Source: Ruminococcaceae bacterium UBA3329 (GTDB lineage: Bacteria; Bacillota; Clostridia; Oscillospirales; Acutalibacteraceae). Taken from it: a stretch of 23,257 nt of DNA. Below are positions 15,673 through 23,257 of the stretch, in pieces. The first letter of the stretch is position 1; the number at the start of each line of letters is the position of its first letter. Where the stretch lies: assembly GCA_002361875.1 (NCBI GenBank), contig DERX01000012.1, forward strand, positions 37,180-60,436. Direction: 5' to 3'. Both the position numbers and the translations under genes were made by a program. Under the pieces are notes generated by a model. That model was not told the origin of the DNA. It searched no databases and saw only the letters and a program-made list of their open reading frames with translations.

Positions 15673-16311
15673 TTAAGCTCCTATCCAGCTTTCGTCAGAA
15701 GGATTGTTTCTGAAAGCAATCAGTCTTTTAATATCCTCAGGCTTAATGTATCCTTCCTCTGCCGCAACCTCTGCAATGCAGTCAAAGTTAGTAAGAGAGA
15801 TATTTTTAACATTTGCCGCTTCCAGTCTGTCAATACCCTTCTGCATACCGTATGTGAATATTGAAACCACGCCGAGAACCTCAGCGCCTGCTTCACGAAG
15901 AACATTGACAACTTCAATAACACTGCCGCCTGTTGAAATAAGGTCTTCAACAACTACAACCTTCTGACCCTTTTCAAGTCTGCCTTCGATTTGATTCTGC
16001 CTACCGTGGTCTTTTGCACCTGAACGAACATAGCCCATAGGCATATTAAGTAAATGAGCTGTAATTGCAGCGTGAGCTATACCCGCAGTTGAAGTACCCA
16101 TAAGCACCTCTGCATCGGGATAATTTTCTTTAATAAGCTGTGCGAGTCCGTTTTCAACATCTGTACGAACCTCGGGAGCTGTAAGAGTTAATCTGTTGTC
16201 GCAGTAAACGGGGCTTTTAATGCCGCTTGCCCATGTAAAAGGCTCTTCGGGACGGAAGAAAACCGCCTTGATTTTGAGTAGGTCTTTTGCTATGAGATTT
16301 TTGAGTTCCAT
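15673..16311 (-). CDS. pyrE: Orotate phosphoribosyltransferase
   Basis: Adds the PRPP ribose phosphate to orotate to give OMP. The 212-residue protein has the PRPP motif VVVVEDLISTGGS at 118-130 and the catalytic-loop segment RSGAKDHGRQNQIEG at 96-110. The ATG at 16311 has AAGGAG upstream. It lies 27 bases after pyrF and three before pyrB. Confidence 0.96.
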   Translation of the reverse strand: MELKNLIAKDLLKIKAVFFRPEEPFTWASGIKSPVYCDNRLTLTAPEVRTDVENGLAQLIKENYPDAEVLMGTSTAGIAHAAITAHLLNMPMGYVRSGAKDHGRQNQIEGRLEKGQKVVVVEDLISTGGSVIEVVNVLREAGAEVLGVVSIFTYGMQKGIDRLEAANVKNISLTNFDCIAEVAAEEGYIKPEDIKRLIAFRNNPSDESWIGA

Positions 16312-16338
16312 AGTATTTTCTCCTTATATTCAAATTTC

Positions 16339-17037
16339 TTAATCTACAAATTCCGCAAAACATCTGTTGTATGCCGCAACAGGATCTTGTGCCGCTGTAA
16401 TCGGTCTTCCGACTACAATGTAATCAGAGCCTATTTTTTTAGCCTCGGCAGGGGTCATAACACGTTTTTGGTCGCCGATGTCGCCGTCGGCAAATCTTAC
16501 ACCCGGTGTAATTGTAAGGAAATCCTTACCGCAGGTATTATGCACCTTTTCTGCCTCGAGCGGAGAGCATACAACGCCGTCAAGTCCTGCTTTTTTGGCA
16601 TTCTCGGCATAATGCATAACGACTTTATCAATAGGCTCTTTAATTAACAAATCATTTTCCATAGACTCTTGGTCGGTTGAGGTAAGCTGTGTGACAGCTA
16701 TGAGAAGCGGTCTTGTTCCGTCATCTCTCGTAAGACCCTCAAGAGCGGCTTCCATCATTCTGACAGTTCCGCCCGCGTGAAGATTTGTTATATCAACATC
16801 AAGGTTTGAAAGAACAGCCATCGACTTTTTAACGGTATTTGGAATGTCGTGAAGCTTTAAGTCGAGGAAAATTTTGTGTCCCCTTTTCTTAATCTCTCTT
16901 ACAATTTGAGGACCTTCTGCATAAAAAAGCTCCATACCGATTTTCACAAACGGTTTGCGTTCAGTGAATAAATCAAGAAATTCATAAGTTTTTTCTGCAC
17001 TTGCAAAATCGCAAGCAACAATAACATCCTTACCCAT
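16339..17037 (-). CDS. pyrF: Orotidine 5'-phosphate decarboxylase
   Basis: Decarboxylates OMP to UMP. The 232-residue protein has the catalytic charged tetrad: Lys32 in FVKIGMEL and Asp59, Lys61, Asp64 in FLDLKLHDIPNTV. Near the C-terminus are ITPGVRF and SDYIVVGRPIT, the phosphate-binding segments. The ATG at 17037 overlaps the pyrD stop by one base (TAATG), a tight translational coupling. Confidence 0.97.
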   Translation of the reverse strand: MGKDVIVACDFASAEKTYEFLDLFTERKPFVKIGMELFYAEGPQIVREIKKRGHKIFLDLKLHDIPNTVKKSMAVLSNLDVDITNLHAGGTVRMMEAALEGLTRDDGTRPLLIAVTQLTSTDQESMENDLLIKEPIDKVVMHYAENAKKAGLDGVVCSPLEAEKVHNTCGKDFLTITPGVRFADGDIGDQKRVMTPAEAKKIGSDYIVVGRPITAAQDPVAAYNRCFAEFVD

Positions 17038-17948
17038 TATTCGACCACTCCTATTATATCTTTAATTTCATTTATTTTGTATTTATCAAGCACTTGCGGC
17101 AATTCGTTTATAATGTCACGGCAGGCAAAAGGATTTATAAGGTTTGCCGCACCGATTTCGACTGCCGTTGCACCTGCCATCATCATTTCAATAACATCTT
17201 CGGCTGAGGAAACACCGCCCATTCCCACAACCGGGATACTAACGGCATTTGAAACCTGATACACCATTCTTACAGCCACAGGAAAAATCGCAGAGCCAGA
17301 AAAACCGCCCATCTTATTTTTGATTATAGGTGTTCTTCTGTTTAAATCAATTCGCATACCGAGCATTGTGTTAATAAGGCTAATTCCGTCTGCTCCTGCG
17401 TCCTCACACGCTTTGGCTATGGACACAATATCGGTTACATTCGGTGAAAGCTTAACAATTACAGGCTTATTTGTTACCGCCTTGACAGCTTTTGTAACTT
17501 CAAATGCAGCTTTCGGATCTGTTCCGAAGCTCATACCGCCGCCGTGGACATTGGGACAGCTGACATTAACCTCAAACCAGCCGATTTGCTCTTCTTTATC
17601 TAATTTTTCGCAAGTGTACGCATAATCGTCAACTGAAAAGCCGCTTACATTTGCCATAACAGGCTTATTAAAGCACTTCTTAAGCTTTGGCAATTCTTCG
17701 GCAATAACCTTTTCTACACCCGGGTTTTGAAGTCCTACGGCGTTTATCATACCGGCGGTACATTCGGCAATTCTCGGAGTAGGGTTTCCGAAACGGGGAT
17801 CTTTGGTTGTTCCTTTGAATGAAAATGTACCGAGACAATTTATATCATAGATTTCTGCAAATTCATAGCCGAAGCCGAAAGTACCCGAGGCAGGAATTAC
17901 GGGATTGTCAAGCTCGATTCCGCAAAGATTTACACTTAATCTTCCCAT
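17037..17948 (-). CDS. pyrD: Dihydroorotate dehydrogenase class 1B, catalytic subunit
   Basis: Oxidises dihydroorotate to orotate on FMN, passing electrons to PyrK. The 303-residue protein is of class 1B: the active-site base is Cys131 in NVSCPNVHGGG, not the Ser of the membrane class 2 enzymes. Other features are PVIPASGTFGFG at 16-27, the phosphate site VVGMGGVSSAEDV and the C-terminal GATAVEIGAAN. The ATG at 17948 lies inside the end of pyrK (13-base overlap), with GGAGG seven bases upstream. The pair uses NAD as final acceptor, which suits an anaerobe. Confidence 0.97.
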   Translation of the reverse strand: MGRLSVNLCGIELDNPVIPASGTFGFGYEFAEIYDINCLGTFSFKGTTKDPRFGNPTPRIAECTAGMINAVGLQNPGVEKVIAEELPKLKKCFNKPVMANVSGFSVDDYAYTCEKLDKEEQIGWFEVNVSCPNVHGGGMSFGTDPKAAFEVTKAVKAVTNKPVIVKLSPNVTDIVSIAKACEDAGADGISLINTMLGMRIDLNRRTPIIKNKMGGFSGSAIFPVAVRMVYQVSNAVSIPVVGMGGVSSAEDVIEMMMAGATAVEIGAANLINPFACRDIINELPQVLDKYKINEIKDIIGVVE

Positions 17949-18670
17949 AAAATTTCCTCCTTCTTCATAACAGGGCCTTCCTTACAAATTCTCTTGTAGC
18001 CCGTTATTGTTTTACAACTGCAACCCATACATGCGCCGAATCCGCAACCCATACGCTCTTCGAAGCTCAGCTGACCCGAAGTATTTGTCGATTTATAAAC
18101 CGCTTTAAGCATCGGTTCAGGGCCGCAACAGCAGAAATGTGAATAGCTTTCGGGTAAGGCATCGGTTACAAAGCCTTTTTTGCCGTAACTCCCGTCAACA
18201 GTTGTGACAGTTACGTCACAGCCAAGCGTCTTAAACTCGTCCTCATAAAATACCTCGGACTTTGTGTTAAAGCCTAATATTACAGTAACTTTCTTGCCGC
18301 TCTTTATAAGCTCTTTTGCAAGCATATACATCGGCGGAACACCTACGCCGCCGCCGAGAAGTAACGGATTTTCGCCGCAAAGCTCAAGGTTATAGCCGTT
18401 GCCCAAGCCAGTAAGAACATCAAGAACAGTACCCTCTGACATTTTGCTCATTATTTCAGTACCCTTGCCGACAACCTTATATATTATTGTAAGTGTGTCA
18501 CCTTCTCTGTCACAGACAGAAATCGGTCTGCGAAGAAAAAGTCCGTTAATTTTTATGTTTACAAACTGACCGGGCGCCGTAATGTCCGAACAGTCGCCCG
18601 TCAGTGTCATTTTGTAAACATTATCCGTTAAAGGTGTATTTTCTTTTACTGAAAATAAAACTTGTTTCAT
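17936..18670 (-). CDS. pyrK: Dihydroorotate dehydrogenase electron-transfer subunit
   Basis: Carries electrons from PyrD to NAD through FAD and a 2Fe-2S centre. The 244-residue protein has the flavin-binding LRRPISVCD at 46-54, a nucleotide-binding GGGVGVPPMY at 106-115, and the cluster ligands Cys209, Cys214, Cys217 and Cys229 (C-x4-C-x2-C-x11-C). Length and order are normal. The ATG at 18670 has GAGG upstream and lies 14 bases after carB. Confidence 0.96.
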   Translation of the reverse strand: MKQVLFSVKENTPLTDNVYKMTLTGDCSDITAPGQFVNIKINGLFLRRPISVCDREGDTLTIIYKVVGKGTEIMSKMSEGTVLDVLTGLGNGYNLELCGENPLLLGGGVGVPPMYMLAKELIKSGKKVTVILGFNTKSEVFYEDEFKTLGCDVTVTTVDGSYGKKGFVTDALPESYSHFCCCGPEPMLKAVYKSTNTSGQLSFEERMGCGFGACMGCSCKTITGYKRICKEGPVMKKEEILWED

Positions 18671-18684
18671 AAATAACCTCAGCT

Positions 18685-21600
18685 TTAAGCGTCAATAGTT
18701 GAAATTGTCTGTGTTGTTTCCTCAAGAACATCAAGCAGAACTTTAACTGTATCAAGAGAGGTAAATATTGTTACATTGTTTTCAGTTGCGGCACGGCGGA
18801 TTTCAACACCGTCCTCATAATGAACACCTGAAAGAATTGCCCTTGTATTTATTACATAGCTTACATATCCTGCACGGATTGATTCAAGAATTTCGTCACT
18901 GCCCTCACTTATTTTACCCCTTACACGGGTTCTGATTCCGTTTTCTTTGAGAACAGCGGCAGTACCGCTTGTAGCTTCAATGTTAAAGCCCATATTGTAA
19001 AATCTTCTTATAAGCGGAATTGCCTCTTCCTTGTCCTCATCGGCAAGGGTGACAAGTACCGTACCATAATTCTGAAGATTCATTCCAGAGGCAGTAAGCG
19101 CCTTGAACATTGCACGGTGGAGCTTGTCGTCATAACCGATTGCTTCGCCTGTCGATTTCATTTCGGGTGAAAGGTAGGCGTCAAGTCCCTTGATTTTATT
19201 GAATGAGAATACGGGAACCTTTACATAATAACGCTTCTTTTCCTGCGGATAAAGATCAAATATTCCCTGCTCTTTAAGGCTCTTGCCGAGAATAACTTCA
19301 GTTGCAATGTCGGCAAGTGAATAACCAGTTGCCTTTGAAAGGAACGGAACAGTTCTTGAAGAACGGGGATTTACCTCAATGATGTATACCTCGTCCTCGG
19401 GAGTTACAATAAACTGAATGTTGTAAAGTCCGATTATTCCAATGCCGAGTCCTAATTTTTTAGCATATTGCAAAATAATACCTTTAACCTTATCTGAAAT
19501 TGAGAATGTGGGGTATACGCTTATTGAGTCGCCCGAATGGACGCCTGTTCTCTCAACCAATTCCATAATTCCGGGTACGAAAACATCTCTGCCGTCGCAA
19601 ATCGCGTCAACCTCAACCTCTTTACCCTGAATATATTTGTCAACAAGAACGGGCTTGTCAACATCAATTTCAACAGCTGTTTTAAGGTAATGCTTTAAGT
19701 GTTCGTCTTTAGAGACTATCTGCATTGCTCTGCCGCCGAGAACGAATGACGGGCGTACAAGTACGGGGTAGCCGATTTCATTTGCAGCTTTAAGACCGTC
19801 CTCAATATTTGTAACTGCCTGACCCTTCGGCTGAGGAATATTAAGGTCTTTAAGGATTTTCTCAAAGCTGTCACGGTTCTCTGCTTTTTCAATAGCGTCG
19901 CAGTCTGTACCGATAATCTTAACTCCTCTGTCCATAAGAGGCTGTGCAAGGTTAATAGCAGTCTGACCGCCGAGTGAGGCAATTACGCCCTCGGGCTTTT
20001 CAAAATCAACTATTGCCATAACATCTTCAGGGGTAAGCGGCTCGAAATAAAGCTTGTCCGCAGTTGTATAGTCGGTTGAAACTGTTTCGGGGTTATTGTT
20101 AATGATTATTGCTTCGTAGCCTGCACGCTTGATTGTCTGAACAGCATGAACGGTTGAATAGTCAAATTCAACACCCTGACCTATACGGATTGGACCTGCG
20201 CCGAGAACGATAATCTTCTTTTTGTCTGTAAGTCTTGAATCGTTAGTGCCTGTGTATGACGAATAGAGGTAAGCTATATATTTGCCGGTGTGGAGAGTGT
20301 CAACCATCTTGAAAATGGGTGTAATGCCGTTCTCTTTTCTCATTTTGTAAACTTCGGTTTCAGCAACATTCCATACATTTGAAATGAATTTGTCCGAGAA
20401 GCCGAGGATTTTTGCTTCTTTGAGAACATTTGCATTATTGGCATTTGCTTTAATTTTTTCTTCCATATTAACGATTTTCTTGTAGGCTTCAAGGAAAAGC
20501 TCGGTAATCATTGTTACCTCGTGAAGCTTTTCGATGCTTGTACCTCTGCGGATAAGCTCAAAAATCGCATATACATTATCATCCTTAAATTCTTTGATAT
20601 AGTCAAGAAGTTGTTCGTCAGTATAGCTGTCAAATTTAGCAAGGTGGAAATGGCAAACGCCTGTTTCAAGTGAGCGTACTGACTTTAAAAGGCACTCTTC
20701 AAGCGTAGAACCGATACCCATTACCTCGCCTGTCGCTTTCATCTGTGTGCCGAGCGTGTTTGGAGCGTCTGCAAATTTATCAAACGGGAAACGAGGGAAT
20801 TTTGCAACAATATAGTCAAGGCTCGGTTCAATTGCGGCAGTTCCGCCTGCAACGGGAATATCCTCAAGAGCCATTCCCATAGCAATTTTAGCTGTTACTC
20901 TTGCAATCGGATAACCGCTTGCCTTTGACGCGAGCGCAGAAGAACGTGAAACTCTCGGGTTAACCTCAATAAGGAAATACTCGCTCGATGTTGGATTAAG
21001 TGCAAACTGAACGTTACAGCCGCCCTCAATTTTAAGCTCACGGATAATCTTAATCGCACTGTCATTGAGCATTTTAAGGTCATGATTGTTAAGTGAAAGA
21101 ATGGGAGCTACAACTATTGAGTCGCCTGTATGAACGCCGACGGGGTCAATGTTTTCCATACCGCATATTGTAATTGCATGGTCATTTGAGTCACGCATAA
21201 CCTCAAATTCAATTTCCTTGTAGCCCTTAACACTCTTTTCAATAAGAACCTGATGAACAGGTGAAAGCTTAAAAGCATTCATACCAATTGACACAAGCTC
21301 TTCTTCATTGTTTGCAAAGCCGCCGCCTGTACCGCCCAAGGTAAATGCAGGGCGAAGAACAACGGGATATCCGATTTCTTCAGCCGCTTTTTTAGCTTCT
21401 TCAAGGTTGTAGGTAATTTCAGACGGAATAACAGGCTCGCCTATGGACTCGCACATTTCCTTGAAAAGCTCTCTGTCCTCTGCTCTTTCAATGCTTTCGC
21501 TTGATGTTCCGAGAAGCTTTGTTCCGCACTCTTTAAGAATACCTTTCTTTTCAAGCTGCATTGCAAGGTTAAGACCTGTCTGACCGCCGATGCCCGGTAC

Positions 21601-21858
21601 AATTGCGTCAGGACGCTCATAACGGAGAATTTTTGCAATATATTCAAGTGTAAGCGGTTCCATATATACCTTGTCAGCGATTGATGTATCAGTCATAATT
21701 GTAGCAGGGTTTGAGTTACAAAGGATTACCTCATAGCCCTCTTCCTTAAGCGCAAGACACGCCTGTGTGCCTGCATAGTCAAACTCGGCAGCCTGACCGA
21801 TAACTATTGGGCCTGAGCCAATAATCAATACTTTTTTTACATCTGTTCTTTTAGCCAT
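18685..21858 (-). CDS. carB: Carbamoyl-phosphate synthase large chain
   Basis: Makes carbamoyl phosphate from bicarbonate, ammonia and two ATP. The 1057-residue protein has both ATP-grasp halves: the first with IEVNPRVSRSSALASKASG, the second with IEVNPRSSRTVPFLSKATG, and a C-terminal MGS-like allosteric domain ending near the stop. An open TTG reading begins at 21873, but that TTG is part of the ribosome site TTGGAGG; ATG at 21858, eight bases after GGAGG, is the real start. The small (glutaminase) chain carA is absent from the operon, which is unusual beside an intact carB. Confidence 0.97.
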   Translation of the reverse strand: MAKRTDVKKVLIIGSGPIVIGQAAEFDYAGTQACLALKEEGYEVILCNSNPATIMTDTSIADKVYMEPLTLEYIAKILRYERPDAIVPGIGGQTGLNLAMQLEKKGILKECGTKLLGTSSESIERAEDRELFKEMCESIGEPVIPSEITYNLEEAKKAAEEIGYPVVLRPAFTLGGTGGGFANNEEELVSIGMNAFKLSPVHQVLIEKSVKGYKEIEFEVMRDSNDHAITICGMENIDPVGVHTGDSIVVAPILSLNNHDLKMLNDSAIKIIRELKIEGGCNVQFALNPTSSEYFLIEVNPRVSRSSALASKASGYPIARVTAKIAMGMALEDIPVAGGTAAIEPSLDYIVAKFPRFPFDKFADAPNTLGTQMKATGEVMGIGSTLEECLLKSVRSLETGVCHFHLAKFDSYTDEQLLDYIKEFKDDNVYAIFELIRRGTSIEKLHEVTMITELFLEAYKKIVNMEEKIKANANNANVLKEAKILGFSDKFISNVWNVAETEVYKMRKENGITPIFKMVDTLHTGKYIAYLYSSYTGTNDSRLTDKKKIIVLGAGPIRIGQGVEFDYSTVHAVQTIKRAGYEAIIINNNPETVSTDYTTADKLYFEPLTPEDVMAIVDFEKPEGVIASLGGQTAINLAQPLMDRGVKIIGTDCDAIEKAENRDSFEKILKDLNIPQPKGQAVTNIEDGLKAANEIGYPVLVRPSFVLGGRAMQIVSKDEHLKHYLKTAVEIDVDKPVLVDKYIQGKEVEVDAICDGRDVFVPGIMELVERTGVHSGDSISVYPTFSISDKVKGIILQYAKKLGLGIGIIGLYNIQFIVTPEDEVYIIEVNPRSSRTVPFLSKATGYSLADIATEVILGKSLKEQGIFDLYPQEKKRYYVKVPVFSFNKIKGLDAYLSPEMKSTGEAIGYDDKLHRAMFKALTASGMNLQNYGTVLVTLADEDKEEAIPLIRRFYNMGFNIEATSGTAAVLKENGIRTRVRGKISEGSDEILESIRAGYVSYVINTRAILSGVHYEDGVEIRRAATENNVTIFTSLDTVKVLLDVLEETTQTISTIDA

Positions 21859-21880
21859 TGTTTTTTCCTCCAAATATATA

Positions 21881-23080
21881 TTAAAGTGATTTATAAACTG
21901 TTTTTCCGCCGCAAACTGTCAGCAGACATTTACCGAAAACTTCAGTATTTTCAAACGGTGTTGCCTTGCCCTTAGAAAGAAATTCATCGGGATTTATAAC
22001 TGTTTTTTCATTAAGATTCCACACCGTACAGTCATCGCCGAGCGGTATATTAAATCTTTTTCTCGGATTTACCGATAAAAGCTCTATTGCTTTTTCAAGA
22101 GAAATTATATTTTTCTTTACAAGATGTGTATAAACAAGCTGAAATGCTGTTTCAATTCCAACAATTCCGAATGCGCTTTTTTCGAGTCCCTTTGATTTTT
22201 CTTCATCACTGTGCGGAGCGTGGTCTGTTGCTATCATATCAATTGTACCGTCTTTGATACCATCAATTAAAGCATCTCTGTCCTCTTTGGAACGCAGAGG
22301 CGGATTCATTTTGAATTTGCCGTCTTCACGCAAATCTTCATCAGTTAAAATCAAGTAATGCGGCCCTGTTTCACAGGTTACATTTACGCCTTCTGCTTTT
22401 GCCCTTCTTATAAGCTCAACGCTTTCCTTGCAGGAAATGTGGCAAACATGATAAGCACAGCCCGTTTCCTTTGCAAGCTTTAAATCACGTTCGATAGGCT
22501 TCCATTCGCTTTCGGAACAAATGCCCTTGTGATTATGCGCTTTTGCATAATCACCGTCGTGAATGTAACCGCCGTGAAGAAGTGAATTATCCTCACAGTG
22601 AGCAACTATTATTTTGCCGAGAGATTTGGCTTTCATCATTGCTTCACGCATAAGCTGTTCACTCTGAACACCCCTGCCGTCATCGGAAAAAGCGATAGCA
22701 CTGTTCGCAATATCTTCCATATCCGAAAGTATTTCACCTTTTTGTCCGACGGTAATAGCCCCATACGGGTAAACATTGATTGCGGCGTTCCTCTCAATAA
22801 TTTTAAGCTGTTCGTTTAAATTCTCGGTACTGTCAGGAACGGGATTCAGATTCGGCATTGTGCAAACAGCGGTATATCCGCCGTGAGCCGCCGCCAAAGA
22901 GCCTGATTTAATTGTCTCTTTATAAGAAAAACCCGGCTCACGAAAATGCACATGCACATCGCAAAAGCCGGGAAAAATAACGCAATTTTCAAAATCCAAA
23001 TCGGCAAAATCACCGTTACCAAGCACAGCATCGGAGAGTTTATCAATCATAACTTTTTTCAGTTTAGAATAATTCTGCAC
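21881..23080 (-). CDS. pyrC: Dihydroorotase
   Basis: Cyclises carbamoyl aspartate to dihydroorotate; zinc amidohydrolase of the long bacterial type (399 residues from the chosen start). Metal and active-site motifs: CDVHVHFREPG (His43, His45), TMPNLNPVPDS, AHCEDNSL, HVCHIS and ATDHAPHS. The frame is open from a TTG at 23098, but that codon lies in the T run of the leader terminator and the following codons spell the ribosome site AGGAGGG; GTG at 23080, six bases after it, is the likely start. First gene of the pyr operon. Confidence 0.94.
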   Translation of the reverse strand: MQNYSKLKKVMIDKLSDAVLGNGDFADLDFENCVIFPGFCDVHVHFREPGFSYKETIKSGSLAAAHGGYTAVCTMPNLNPVPDSTENLNEQLKIIERNAAINVYPYGAITVGQKGEILSDMEDIANSAIAFSDDGRGVQSEQLMREAMMKAKSLGKIIVAHCEDNSLLHGGYIHDGDYAKAHNHKGICSESEWKPIERDLKLAKETGCAYHVCHISCKESVELIRRAKAEGVNVTCETGPHYLILTDEDLREDGKFKMNPPLRSKEDRDALIDGIKDGTIDMIATDHAPHSDEEKSKGLEKSAFGIVGIETAFQLVYTHLVKKNIISLEKAIELLSVNPRKRFNIPLGDDCTVWNLNEKTVINPDEFLSKGKATPFENTEVFGKCLLTVCGGKTVYKSL

Positions 23081-23096
23081 TAAAAGCCCTCCTAAC

Positions 23097-23127
23097 AAAA
23101 ATACCTTACCGAAAAGCCGGTAAGGTA
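23097..23127 (-). terminator. Attenuator terminator of the pyr leader
   Basis: A perfect 10-bp stem (23118-23127 with 23102-23111, six-base loop) is followed by TATTTTTG just before the pyrC ribosome site. Placed about 95 bases into the transcript and ahead of the first gene, it can only act as an attenuator. Confidence 0.93.
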
Positions 23128-23192
23128 CAAGTTACACAAACAGAACCACAGCGCAAAACGCAACGGTAGCTTTTATACTCAATCTTGCCGAC
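23116..23192 (-). promoter_or_regulatory. Predicted antiterminator pairing in the pyr leader
   Basis: GTCGGCAAG (23192-23184), the 3' side of the PyrR-type hairpin, can pair with CTTACCGGC (23124-23116), the 5' arm and loop edge of the terminator: eight of nine positions pair (one G-T, one mismatch). Thus the same bases choose between the PyrR hairpin and the antiterminator, the logic known from Bacillus pyr leaders. Pairing was read by eye; no energy was computed. Confidence 0.65.
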
Positions 23193-23215
23193 ATCTCTGT
23201 ATCGAATTAAAGATT
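23181..23215 (-). promoter_or_regulatory. PyrR-binding hairpin (anti-antiterminator)
   Basis: The early leader forms AATCTT...AAGATT (23215-23210 with 23186-23181) enclosing an upper stem CGATA/TGTCG and loop CAGAGA. Against the PyrR loop consensus ARUCCNGNGAGGYU the loop bases C-N-G-N-G-A agree, and two stem differences are matched pairs (C-G to A-T and A-T to G-C). UMP-bound PyrR would stabilise it, freeing the terminator. No pyrR gene is in the window. Confidence 0.78.
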
Positions 23216-23227
23216 TGAATTTATAGA

Positions 23228-23256
23228 ATTATATCATTTTGGTAAAACGCTGTCAA
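23228..23256 (-). promoter_or_regulatory. Promoter of the pyrimidine operon
   Basis: TTGACA (23256-23251), a 17-base spacer and TATAAT (23233-23228): a perfect sigma-70/sigma-A consensus. The start would be near 23221, giving a leader of about 140 bases to the pyrC GTG. Such a strong promoter fits control by downstream attenuation rather than by initiation. Confidence 0.95.
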
Positions 23257-23257
23257 C

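Noticed and set aside
21859..21873. TTG start of carB at 21873
   Set aside because: It is part of the TTGGAGG ribosome site; the ATG at 21858 follows at normal distance.
23081..23098. TTG start of pyrC at 23098
   Set aside because: The TTG lies in the terminator T run and the next codons are the ribosome site itself; GTG at 23080 is correctly spaced.
1..23257. CRISPR arrays, tRNA or rRNA genes, insertion sequences, prophage genes
   Set aside because: I saw no repeat array, tRNA-like cloverleaf, transposase or phage-type gene; coding density is taken up by biosynthetic genes.

Overview
The window is a compact block of nucleotide-biosynthesis genes, all transcribed leftward (minus strand), so the reading order runs from high to low coordinates. 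Gene content and base composition (moderately AT-rich, AAGGAGG-type ribosome sites, short spacers, PyrR-type and ZTP-type leader RNAs, single-chain PurL, stand-alone AICAR transformylase plus PurO-type IMP cyclohydrolase, PyrD1B/PyrK pair) point to an anaerobic Firmicute of class Clostridia. An Oscillospirales/Ruminococcaceae-like gut bacterium is my best guess; the species is not determinable from what I can see.

Three transcription units are visible. (1) The pyrimidine operon, about 23256 to 14282: a perfect TTGACA-17-TATAAT promoter, a leader with a PyrR-type binding hairpin and an intrinsic attenuator, then pyrC, carB, pyrK, pyrD, pyrF, pyrE, pyrB, pyrI and a strong 14-bp terminator. It encodes every UMP-pathway step except the carbamoyl-phosphate synthase small subunit (carA), which is absent. 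(2) A small azlC-azlD unit (branched-chain amino-acid exporter) with its own promoter, about 14269 to 13180. (3) The purine operon, about 13106 to 256: an extended -10 promoter, a ZTP (pfl) riboswitch overlapping an intrinsic terminator, then purE, purC, a purF-like gene, purM, an FNT-family formate channel, purN, an unassigned methyltransferase, PurO-type IMP cyclohydrolase, AICAR transformylase, purD and purL, ending in a terminator. Left of this lie a probable 30-residue membrane microprotein and perhaps the first codons of another gene.

The purine operon is the most interesting part. The riboswitch ligand ZMP/ZTP builds up when 10-formyl-tetrahydrofolate is short, and the operon it controls contains the two formyl-THF-consuming enzymes (PurN and AICAR transformylase) plus a formate channel, which fits a formate-supply role. 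The purF-like gene has lost the N-terminal cysteine and the other glutaminase residues while keeping the PRPP site and four Fe-S-type cysteines, so its nitrogen source is an open question. PurE is of class I type but no purK is present. Most of the remainder is an ordinary, intact biosynthetic cluster.
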